Assembly (NCBI RefSeq): GCF_005233835.1
Contig: NZ_SZQA01000005.1
Coordinates: 183,273 to 247,272, forward strand
Length of the DNA stretch: 64,000 nucleotides
Direction of reading: 5' to 3'
DNA from: Herbidospora galbida
GTDB lineage: Bacteria > Actinomycetota > Actinomycetes > Streptosporangiales > Streptosporangiaceae
Shown here: piece by piece, positions 55,393-64,000 of the stretch
Layout of the letters: each line of letters opens with the position of its first letter
Position numbering within the stretch: the first letter of the stretch is position 1
Made by a program: the position numbers and the translations under genes
The notes under the pieces: model-generated
What the model was told of the DNA's origin: nothing
The model's input: the letters and a program-made list of their open reading frames with translations, nothing else
Database searches by the model: none

Positions 55393-55414
55393 CAACCTGT
55401 AACCTTCCAGGTTG
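55393..55414. promoter_or_regulatory. Palindrome upstream of secreted protein gene
   Basis: CAACCTG at 55393-55399 and CAGGTTG at 55408-55414 form a 7-bp inverted repeat with an 8-bp spacer, about 70 bp before the ATG at 55481. It could be an operator or a weak hairpin. Confidence 0.4.
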
Positions 55415-55480
55415 CCGCTCTCCGGGCGCGCTTGCGATTCTGCGACGGCAGGTTTCGTGATCGCAGAGCGGAGAATCCAC

Positions 55481-55921
55481 ATGCGCATTCAAAGGTTACG
55501 CAAAATGGCGGCGGTCGCCGGTCTGGCCGCCTCGGCCGCTTTCCTCGTGCCGGTGTCACCGGCCTACGCGGGAGGCAACTGCTCGGTGGTGTGCGGGAGA
55601 GTGGTCAACGACAGCACCACGGGAATCACCGCCTTCCAGCACTGGACCTGCTCGACGGGCACCACCGGAACCGCGAGCACCGGCTGCGTGGCCTCGTCGC
55701 CGACGATGTGGCTCACCACCTTCGCCAGCACACCCAGCGGCCAGGACTGGGACGCTTTCCGCGTCGACGCCGGATGGTGCTACCGCGTCCTTCTCGAGGT
55801 CCCCGGCAAGGCTTGGACGATGACGTACAACCGCTCGACCTCCAGCACTCCGGTCTACGTCAAAGTCGAAAACTGGGGCCTGGCCACGATCAAGGCGCAG
55901 AAGCGCGGCTCCTGCCCATGA
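55481..55921 (+). CDS. Small secreted cysteine-containing protein
   Basis: A 146-residue protein with a signal peptide (RIQRLRKMAAVAGLAASAAFLVPVSPAYA, cleavage after AYA near residue 30). The mature part of about 115 residues has six cysteines (NCSVVCG, WTCSTG, TGCVAS, WCYRV, GSCP), probably forming three disulfides, and is beta-rich with many Ser/Thr. GGAG lies upstream of the ATG. I do not recognise a family. It could be a small adhesin, inhibitor or cell-wall protein. Confidence 0.7.
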   Translation: MRIQRLRKMAAVAGLAASAAFLVPVSPAYAGGNCSVVCGRVVNDSTTGITAFQHWTCSTGTTGTASTGCVASSPTMWLTTFASTPSGQDWDAFRVDAGWCYRVLLEVPGKAWTMTYNRSTSSTPVYVKVENWGLATIKAQKRGSCP

Positions 55922-56141
55922 CGACCCGCGCATTCGGGCCGGCGAGCAGCTCCGGGTGCACGTGGCAGCGATGCGGGGACCCCTACCCGTCACGCAGAAC
56001 CGTTGAACGCCGCCTCAACCAGATCGAGCGAAGGCGAGGCCTGGCCACCGCTACGACAAGCGGCCGGCTACCTGGCGGGCCTCCACCTACGAGGGGCCGT
56101 CGTCTGGATCCACAGCCTCCGACCTGCCTGAGCTCCAGAAC

Positions 56142-57320
56142 CTAGCGGCGGGCCCGCTCCAGGGCGTCCCAGAAGCCCCTTCGCAGGGCGTGGCGGACTT
56201 CGTCGTGGAGCAGGAAGTCGATCGGGAGCGACGAGCCCTGCAAGAGCCTGGCCTCTAGGTCGGAGGGCATGCGCGGCTTACGGGCCAGCACTGCCTCCAG
56301 CCAGAGCGCGGGCGCGTCGCGCGCTATCGAGTCGCCGAAGTCGTGGCCTTCCTTGTGGGCCGCCTTGACCGCCTCGGCGAGCGTGGTCGTGCCGCCGCTG
56401 TGGGCGGCCACCGGAGCGGCCTGGGGGCCCGTGTAGGGGCCGAGCTGGGCGGCGGGGAAGCTGCCCGTGTTGCTCTCGCGGTAGCCGCCGTCTCTGCTGC
56501 CGTGGGAACCCTGGTATTGGGGCTGCGGGGGCGCGGGAGGCGGCGGGGCGGGCTGCGGAGGCGGCTCGGGGGCGGGGTTGTAGGTGTAGGTCGGCGTCGG
56601 CTGCCTCGGGGGCGGGGCCGCGTGGGAGCCCTTCGACTGGGGCTGGGGCTGGGGTTGGGGCTGGGGCACCTGGGTCGGCGGAGGCGGCGCGGGCGCCGGA
56701 GCGGCGGGCGGCAGGGCCGCCTGGGCGCCGTTCAGGGCCGGGAGGGCGCCGGTGGTGCGGGTGCCGTTCTGGGCGGCCTCGGCGCCGGTCGAGAGGGTCA
56801 CGAACGGGCGCAGGTGGCCGCCGCTCATCTCGACCAGGTCGTCGCACTCCTGCCGGAGCGTGCGCGACACCGCCCAGCTGCCGTCGGAGGCGATGGAGAT
56901 CACGGTCACCCGGATGCCGAGGTCCTGCGCGTCGCTGACCACCTGGGCCAGGTCTTCGTCGCCGCTGACCACGACGGCGTCGCAGACGGCGTTGTTGCGG
57001 GCCAGGGTCATCAGGTCGCGGTGGACCTGCGCGTCGACGCCCTCACGGCGGCCGGGCCGGATGCGGGCCAGGCGGAGCTTGAGGCCGGGGATGTCGGCCA
57101 GCACGTCGTGTTCGGGGGTGCGGCGGCCCTCGACCGTCGCCTCGTACCAGTAGCAGCGCAGCAGCGGCAGGCCGGTGCGCTCGCGGGCGAGGTTGGTCAG
57201 CAGTTGGAGCAGGCCCGGATAGTCCCAGGTGACGGCCTCACGGTGGCGGGTCCCGTGAACGGCCATCGCGCCATCGGCCAGCAAGTAGCCGGCGTCGACG
57301 AAAAGCGCGCAGCGATCCAC
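56142..57320 (-). CDS. NYN-domain (PIN-like) protein
   Basis: A 392-residue protein. Residues 1-175 form a NYN/LabA-like nuclease-fold domain: RCALFVDAGYLLADGA with the first acidic residue, KLRLARIRPGRREGVDAQVHRDLMTLA and the acidic VVVSGDEDLAQVV motif. A long Pro/Gln/Ala-rich linker (PPPTQVPQPQPQPQPQ, PPPQPAPPPPAPPQPQ) covers about 195-300. A C-terminal helical domain (SIARDAPALWLEAVLARKPRMPSDLEARLLQG) follows. It may be an RNase. Downstream of it (55922-56141) I see no gene. Confidence 0.85.
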   Translation of the reverse strand: MDRCALFVDAGYLLADGAMAVHGTRHREAVTWDYPGLLQLLTNLARERTGLPLLRCYWYEATVEGRRTPEHDVLADIPGLKLRLARIRPGRREGVDAQVHRDLMTLARNNAVCDAVVVSGDEDLAQVVSDAQDLGIRVTVISIASDGSWAVSRTLRQECDDLVEMSGGHLRPFVTLSTGAEAAQNGTRTTGALPALNGAQAALPPAAPAPAPPPPTQVPQPQPQPQPQSKGSHAAPPPRQPTPTYTYNPAPEPPPQPAPPPPAPPQPQYQGSHGSRDGGYRESNTGSFPAAQLGPYTGPQAAPVAAHSGGTTTLAEAVKAAHKEGHDFGDSIARDAPALWLEAVLARKPRMPSDLEARLLQGSSLPIDFLLHDEVRHALRRGFWDALERARR

Positions 57321-57440
57321 GCGACACCGCCTTCCTTAACGTGGCCATCTCAGGGTAATCGGGTGGCTGATGGCGCGCGGATGAATCCCGCCGATTCTCT
57401 CCTCCGCGACCGTACCAGTTTGTCCCTTTATTGCCTCCTG

Positions 57441-57986
57441 TCACGTGCGCAGGTACGCGTCTCGCAGACCCCTTCTGGCCCGGTAGGCGAGGGCCGCCAC
57501 GCCGTTGGCCGTCAGCCCCATGAGCGGGGCGATCTCGGCCGCCTGATGGTCTTCGACGGCGGTGTGCCACAGGACCATCCGCCAGCGTTCGGGCAGCGAC
57601 CGGAAGGCCCGCGCGACGTCGGCCCGCTCGCAGCGCGCCAGCGCCGGATCGACGAAGGGCTCGCCGGGGGCGTACCGCTCGATCTCGTGGGTGGGGACGT
57701 CGCGGCGGTCGGCGCGGTCGTAGACGGCGCGGCGGACGGCGGCGAGGAGGTAGGGGCGGAACTCCCCCCTCGGGCCGCCGCCCCGGCGGATCAGGTCGAG
57801 GATGCGGGTGAAGGTCTCGGCGACGATGTCGTCGGCGTCGTCGATGGACCCGTGGCGGGACAGGTGCCGCGCCACGGCGCGGGCGGCGGGGCGGTGGCGT
57901 TCGTAGAGGGCGCCGTAGGCGGCGGAGTCGCCGGCCCGGAGGGCGTCGAGCAATTGCGCGTCGCTTTGCCCGATTTGCACACTCAA
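57441..57986 (-). CDS. Sigma-70 family RNA polymerase sigma factor
   Basis: A 181-residue ECF-type sigma factor with region 2 (ALYERHRPAARAVARHL, DADDIVAETFTRIL) and region 4 (ALARCERADVARAFRSLPERWRMVLWHTAVEDHQAAEIAPLMGLTANGVAALAYRARRGLRDAYL). It is a typical ECF length, but no anti-sigma factor follows: the next gene downstream on the strand is a NYN-domain protein. I start at TTG 57986, where GAGAGG is six bases upstream; a GTG two codons later is the alternative. Confidence 0.88.
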   Translation of the reverse strand: MSVQIGQSDAQLLDALRAGDSAAYGALYERHRPAARAVARHLSRHGSIDDADDIVAETFTRILDLIRRGGGPRGEFRPYLLAAVRRAVYDRADRRDVPTHEIERYAPGEPFVDPALARCERADVARAFRSLPERWRMVLWHTAVEDHQAAEIAPLMGLTANGVAALAYRARRGLRDAYLRT

Positions 57987-58126
57987 TGTTACCTCTCGAT
58001 TACCTGGGGTTGACCGCCTGATGATTCCGCGTCCGGGGCGTCTCCTAACACGACTGAGGGGAGTCAGAAAAACTGACTTGTTCCCAGGGCGGATTCACAG
58101 CGCGGACGGTCAATACGCTGAGGGTC

Positions 58127-58663
58127 ATGACTGACCGAGAGCTTCTGCTGGACGAGATCAAGAACAAGGCCGTCGTGCACGGCCGGGTGACCCTTTCCTC
58201 GGGCAAGGAGGCCGACTACTACGTCGACCTGCGCCGCGTCACCCTCGACGGCACGGCGGCGCCGCTGGTGGGCCGGGTGATGCTCGACCTGACGGGCGAT
58301 CTCGGCTTCGACGCGGTCGGCGGGCTGACCCTGGGCGCCGACCCGGTGGCCACCGCGATGGTCCACGCCGCCGCCGCGCGCGGTGAGCGGCTCGACGCCT
58401 TCGTGGTCCGCAAGGAGGGCAAGGCCCACGGCCTCCAGCGCCGCATCGAGGGCCCTGAGGTGGCCGGACGCCGGGTGCTGGCCGTGGAGGACACCACCAC
58501 GACCGGGGGGTCGGTGCTGACCGCCGTACAGGCGTTGAACGAGGCCGGGGCGATCGTGGTGGGCATCGCGACGATCGTCCACCGGGGTGGCGACGACAAC
58601 CTGGCGACGGCCGGGGTGCCCTATCGGTCGGCGTTCAGCTTGGCTGACCTTGGCCTCGGCTGA
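58127..58663 (+). CDS. pyrE: Orotate phosphoribosyltransferase
   Basis: A 178-residue orotate phosphoribosyltransferase, which makes orotidine 5'-monophosphate in pyrimidine synthesis. The PRPP-binding signature is VLAVEDTTTTGGS near residues 120-132, the substrate loop starts FVVRKEGKAHG, and the N-terminal HGRVTLSSGKEADYYVDLR is typical. It stands alone rather than in a pyr operon, as usual in actinobacteria. The last 29 bases overlap the convergent one-TM protein gene. Confidence 0.93.
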   Translation: MTDRELLLDEIKNKAVVHGRVTLSSGKEADYYVDLRRVTLDGTAAPLVGRVMLDLTGDLGFDAVGGLTLGADPVATAMVHAAAARGERLDAFVVRKEGKAHGLQRRIEGPEVAGRRVLAVEDTTTTGGSVLTAVQALNEAGAIVVGIATIVHRGGDDNLATAGVPYRSAFSLADLGLG

Positions 58664-59069
58664 CGGTGAAGGCGGCGCGCTCCCCGGGATCGACCGGGGG
58701 GCGCGGTTTGCCGTTCTCCCAGATCTTCACGAGTGAGGCGTCGTCGAGGACGACGTCGAGCTTGAGGTCGAAGTAGGCGACCTGCTCCCCCTTGGAGAGC
58801 TGCCCGTTGATCAGCACGTCGCCGCCCGGGATCCGGACGAACACGGGGCAGTTGTCGGCCTGACAGGTGATCTGGAGTGTGGCGGGGGCGGTGCGTGCGG
58901 CCTGGGCTGAGGCGGCCGGGGGAACCGGGGTGTCAGGGGCCTGAATGGGGTCGGTGGCGGTGAGCAGCCCTACGACGCCCACCACGATCAGCGACAGCAG
59001 TGCGCCTACCGCGAGCACGATGAGCACGATCCGGGCGATCCCCAACGGATCGGACCTATGTCGTCCCAC
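58635..59069 (-). CDS. One-TM membrane protein of unknown function
   Basis: A 144-residue protein with a short basic N-terminus, one membrane segment (ARIVLIVLAVGALLSLIVVGVVGLL), a Pro/Ala-rich linker and an outside domain of about 80 residues (LQITCQADNCPVFVRIPGGDVLINGQLSKGEQ) with two cysteines six apart. The outside domain resembles RodZ/DUF4115-type beta domains, but I cannot be sure. Positioned between pyrE and dedA. Confidence 0.75.
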   Translation of the reverse strand: MGRHRSDPLGIARIVLIVLAVGALLSLIVVGVVGLLTATDPIQAPDTPVPPAASAQAARTAPATLQITCQADNCPVFVRIPGGDVLINGQLSKGEQVAYFDLKLDVVLDDASLVKIWENGKPRPPVDPGERAAFTVSRGQGQPS

Positions 59070-59145
59070 TCTTCTGACGGTAACCGGTTGGCAAGCCCGA
59101 GCTGTCCGAAAAAGTAAGATATTACGATCGGCTATCGGCCGAAGG

Positions 59146-59838
59146 TCAGGCCGTCTCGCGGTGGTGCTTGCCCTTGGGCTCGGCCGCCGGGGTGATCGGA
59201 GACGCGCCGGACTTCCGGTTCTTCATGACCTCGCGGACGATCGGGATCACCGAGAGAAGGATGATCACCGCGGCGCCGGGCAGGATGTAGCGGTCGACGT
59301 TGGGCACCAGGTCACCGATGAAGTAGCCGAACAGCAGCAGGCCGTCGGTCCACAGGACGCCGCCCACGATGTTCCAGATGAGGAAGCGGCGCGGCTTCAT
59401 GCCGAGCATGCCGGCGACCGGGTTCAGGAAGGTCCGGACGATCGGGATGAACCGGGCCAGCACGACGGCCTTCTCGGGGCCGAACTTCTCGAAGTAGTAC
59501 TGCGCCTTCTCGACGTACTCCTGCTTGAACAGGCGGGAGTCGGGCCGGGCGAACAGGCGGGGGCCCGCCTTGGCGCCGATGTAGTGGCCCAGTTGCGCCC
59601 CCGCGATGGCGCAGATCGGCGCGCCGATCAGCAGCACCGGCAGAGGGAACGGCGTGTCGAGCCCGACCGCCGACGCCACCTTGGCCGACGCGCCCATCCC
59701 CGCGACCACCAGCAGCGAGTCGCCGGGCAGGAAGAAGCCGATCAGGAGACCGGTCTCGGCGAAGATGATGGTGAGAATGCCGATGAGCCCGAAGGTGACG
59801 ATCCACCATTCGGCGCTGAGAAGATTCGTGACGTCCAT
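59146..59838 (-). CDS. DedA family membrane protein
   Basis: A 230-residue integral membrane protein of the DedA/SNARE-associated family, polyprenyl-phosphate or lipid flippases that keep the membrane balanced. The family motifs are present: FAETGLLIGFFLPGDSLLVVAG, GAQLGHYIGAKAGPRLF and the conserved arginine region ARFIPIVRTFLNPVAGMLGM with G..NxxGGxxW as NIVGGVLW. About five membrane segments. I start at ATG 59838; ATG 59862 is in frame. It diverges from fbaA. Confidence 0.9.
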   Translation of the reverse strand: MDVTNLLSAEWWIVTFGLIGILTIIFAETGLLIGFFLPGDSLLVVAGMGASAKVASAVGLDTPFPLPVLLIGAPICAIAGAQLGHYIGAKAGPRLFARPDSRLFKQEYVEKAQYYFEKFGPEKAVVLARFIPIVRTFLNPVAGMLGMKPRRFLIWNIVGGVLWTDGLLLFGYFIGDLVPNVDRYILPGAAVIILLSVIPIVREVMKNRKSGASPITPAAEPKGKHHRETA

Positions 59839-59955
59839 CGCGAGAAGAGCGTACCCCGGCATGATGAAGATGGCGGCAACCCCGGCGCTTCACACATCCG
59901 GGCACGCTTCGGAATACTGGTCTACACCAATCCCCATCATTGGAGCTGACTTTCG

Positions 59956-60978
<1,023 letters not shown>

Positions 60979-60982
60979 GTGC

Positions 60983-61028
60983 TATGCCTGGAAGGCCCGG
61001 ATCGACGAAGATTCGGGCCTTTGGCATA
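60983..61028 (+). terminator. Terminator of fbaA
   Basis: TATGCC (60983-60988) and AAGGCCCG (60992-60999) pair with CGGGCCTT (61014-61021) and GGCATA (61023-61028), giving a long two-part stem 5 bases after the stop codon. There is no clear T-run. Confidence 0.75.
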
Positions 61029-61105
61029 CGCAGGACTAAATGATTACGGTTTGCCGCTACTGGTAAGACAGTGTTCAAAGACCGATCACGAGAACGGGAG
61101 CCGCT

Positions 61106-61522
61106 GTGGAAACGCACGAGAACCTGCTGGCCGGCCCGCCCCCCACGCAGCTTCCCGACAACGCCGAGGCGCGCAAGATGATGGAGAGCGGGATCAAGGC
61201 GGCCGACGTCGCGGCCCGCTTCCCGACCTACTCCGCCGCCTGGGCCACCCTGGCCGACGACTACTTCGCGGCAGGTCACGCCATCACGTCGTACGCCTTC
61301 GCCCGCACCGGCTACCACCGGGGCCTCGACCAGCTGCGCCGCGCCGGGTGGAAGGGCCACGGGCCGATCCCGTGGGAGCACGAGCCCAACCGGGGGTTCC
61401 TGCGCTGCCTGAACGCGCTGGCCCGCGCGGCCAACGCGATCGGTGAGAAGGACGAGGCCGAACGCTGCCAGCAGTTCCTCCGTGACTCCTCACCGGAGGC
61501 GGCCGACGCGCTGTCGAACTGA
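61106..61522 (+). CDS. DUF3151 protein
   Basis: A 138-residue protein of the actinobacterial DUF3151 family: starts METHENLLAGPPPTQLPDN, then SYAFARTGYHRGLDQLRRAGWKG and HEPNRGFLRCLNALARAA. It is a helical, TPR-like cytoplasmic protein of unknown function. The GTG follows CGGGAG. It is consistently placed near fba and purA in actinobacteria, as here (Rv0360c in M. tuberculosis), which supports the call. Confidence 0.88.
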   Translation: METHENLLAGPPPTQLPDNAEARKMMESGIKAADVAARFPTYSAAWATLADDYFAAGHAITSYAFARTGYHRGLDQLRRAGWKGHGPIPWEHEPNRGFLRCLNALARAANAIGEKDEAERCQQFLRDSSPEAADALSN

Positions 61523-61555
61523 CCGGAGATCCCCTTTTTCCGGCAGCTCAGGTAG

Positions 61556-62905
<1,350 letters not shown>

Positions 62906-62909
62906 GTTG

Positions 62910-62956
62910 AGGCACGCCGATCGGAGCCCCAATACAGGGGACCGGTCGGCGTGCCT
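62910..62956 (+). terminator. Terminator of purA
   Basis: AGGCACGCCGA (62910-62920) pairs perfectly with TCGGCGTGCCT (62946-62956), starting 5 bases after the purA stop codon. A TATAGG element directly after it (62957-62962) may be the -10 of the next gene. Confidence 0.8.
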
Positions 62957-62972
62957 TATAGGGTTCGCGGTT

Positions 62973-63872
62973 GTGCACCGACCTGTTGAGTTGCACGGGC
63001 ACCGGGGCGCCCGCGGCCTGCGGCCCGAGAACACCCTGCCCGGTCTCGCCTACGCGCTGGAGATCGGCGTCGACGCCATCGAGTTCGACGTCGTGCTGAC
63101 CGCAGACCACCAGTTGGTCCTGAGTCACGACCTGACCGTCTCCGCGGTGACGAGCCGCGACACCGGCACCGAGCAACTGGTCGGCCGGCCGATCAACCAG
63201 CTCACCCTGACGCAGCTGCGCACCCTCGACGTGGGGGTGCGCCGCCCCGTGCGCGAGAACGACCCGTTCATGCGCACCCAGGTCGGCCGGCCCGACACCC
63301 GCATGCCCACGCTGAGCGCGGTGCTGGGGCTCGTCAGCGCCTACGGCGCCGACCACGTGCGGCTGAACGTCGAGCTCAAGTCAGACCCGACGCGGCCCGA
63401 TCTGTCGGCCGACCCGAAGGTCTTCACGAATTTGGTCTTGGACGAACTGGCGCGGCACCGGCGGATCGACAACTCGGCCGTCCTGAGCTTCGACTGGCGG
63501 ATCCTGGCGGCGGCGCGTGACTCCGTACCGAACAGATACGCGCTGGTCGAGGCGGCGACCATCGACCCGGTGTGGATGGCGGGCTTCGACATCCGCGACT
63601 TCGAGGTCGACATCGCGGGCGCGGCCGAGGCCGTCGGGGCGACCGTGCTGTCACCCGACCGGGTGCTCGTCGACAAGCAGCTGATGACGGGCGCGGCCCG
63701 GCGCGGGCTGCCCGTCGTGGTCTGGACGGTCAACGACCCCGTCGAGGCGGCCGAGCTGCTCGACCTGGGCGTGGCCGCGATCGTGACCGACTACCCCGAC
63801 CGCATGCGGGAGCTGTGGGCCACGCGCGGCATCCCGCTCCCGCGTCCCGTGAAAGCGGTCGCCGCGGTCTAG
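62973..63872 (+). CDS. Glycerophosphodiester phosphodiesterase
   Basis: A 299-residue GDPD-family enzyme that hydrolyses glycerophosphodiesters to glycerol 3-phosphate and an alcohol. The active site is ELHGHRGARGLRPENT with the first histidine pair, then IEFDVVLTADHQLVLSHD; the C-terminal VVVWTVNDPVEAAELLDLGVAAIVTDYPD is typical. There is no signal peptide, so it is cytoplasmic. I start at GTG 62973, directly before the conserved HRPVELHGHRG; TATAGG ten bases upstream suggests an almost leaderless mRNA. Confidence 0.9.
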   Translation: MHRPVELHGHRGARGLRPENTLPGLAYALEIGVDAIEFDVVLTADHQLVLSHDLTVSAVTSRDTGTEQLVGRPINQLTLTQLRTLDVGVRRPVRENDPFMRTQVGRPDTRMPTLSAVLGLVSAYGADHVRLNVELKSDPTRPDLSADPKVFTNLVLDELARHRRIDNSAVLSFDWRILAAARDSVPNRYALVEAATIDPVWMAGFDIRDFEVDIAGAAEAVGATVLSPDRVLVDKQLMTGAARRGLPVVVWTVNDPVEAAELLDLGVAAIVTDYPDRMRELWATRGIPLPRPVKAVAAV

Positions 63873-63926
63873 ATGTACTCGGCCATCAGGTTGGTGACTC
63901 GCCGGAGCTGATGCTTGATCAAATGG

Positions 63927-63978
63927 AAGACCTCCGGATGTGGTGGAGATTGCCGTCATCACCATCCCGGAGGTCTTC
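63927..63978 (+). promoter_or_regulatory. Hairpin hiding the transposase ribosome binding site
   Basis: GAAGACCTCCGG (63927-63938) is the exact complement of CCGGAGGTCTTC (63967-63978). The right arm holds the GGAGG Shine-Dalgarno directly before the ATG at 63979. Transcripts entering from outside would fold and block translation, as known for other insertion sequences. Confidence 0.6.
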
Positions 63979-64000
63979 ATGGCCCACGCTAACGCCCGCC
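63979..64000 (+). CDS. IS481-like transposase, first 7 codons only
   Basis: The window ends in a gene starting MAHANAR after GGAGG. This N-terminus matches my memory of IS481-family transposases of actinomycetes (MAHANARLTPxGRxLLV). Only 22 bases are visible, so the family call rests on the N-terminus and the IS-like upstream hairpin. Confidence 0.55.

Overview
The window is a chromosomal stretch of a very GC-rich, Gram-positive filamentous actinobacterium, probably from the Streptosporangiaceae/Nonomuraea side of the class. The evidence is codon use with G or C at almost every third position, a WhiB protein, an AfsR-type regulator, a bifunctional PBP next to a WhiB gene, a GlxR-like Crp, and many GTG/TTG starts. 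The family placement is inference only. Nearly all of the window is coding, with about 55 genes.

Layout. 1-2208: the 5' part of a polyprenyl diphosphate synthase, then an SDR with its divergent TetR regulator and two matching operators. 2250-11705: a conserved core block whose order (crp, MBL hydrolase, NUDIX, RidA, small DUF4177 protein, two ArsA-like ATPases, whiB, ponA2-like PBP, metallophosphoesterase, tRNA-Pro) matches, from memory, the Mycobacterium Rv3676-Rv3683 region with extra genes inserted. 11632-17390: a decayed tandem of integrated elements at the 3' end of tRNA-Pro(CGG). It has a 111-bp direct repeat of the tRNA 3' half plus terminator, a third degenerate att remnant, a chimeric NB-ARC/integrase pseudogene, a second integrase remnant, a 42-aa ORF with a self-complementary leader, a pentapeptide-repeat protein, and a polyglycine-hydrolase-like serine hydrolase. 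17406-23061: an XRE/MmyB-type regulator diverging from an SDR across a perfect palindrome, then a three-gene molybdenum aldehyde oxidase operon.

23119-34241: a lipoprotein, a Ser/Thr kinase, TenA, PhzF, DUF3307, a Crp/Fnr regulator overlapping an LLM-class oxidoreductase, an MFS transporter, a strikingly histidine-rich exported protein, a flavin monooxygenase-like gene and a DrrAB-type ABC exporter. 34223-47590: an AfsR-family regulator, a DUF4429 protein, an aldo/keto reductase, NUDIX, an MMPL exporter with a palindrome at its start, a secreted beta-propeller-like protein, an MFS transporter, an MBL hydrolase, a 43-aa zinc ribbon, an RlmA-like methyltransferase and an S9 peptidase.

47702-64000: an MFS transporter whose 3' end overlaps a SpoIIE-type phosphatase by 114 bp. 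The phosphatase diverges from a giant soluble hybrid kinase with seven HAMP domains, which is followed by a stand-alone receiver protein; together these look like a stress-signalling module. Next come a small secreted protein, a NYN-domain protein and a sigma-70 family factor. The end is a housekeeping block of pyrE, a one-TM protein, DedA, fbaA, DUF3151, purA (with a terminator hairpin in its leader) and a glycerophosphodiesterase. The first 22 bases of an IS481-like transposase, with a hairpin that hides its ribosome binding site, close the window.
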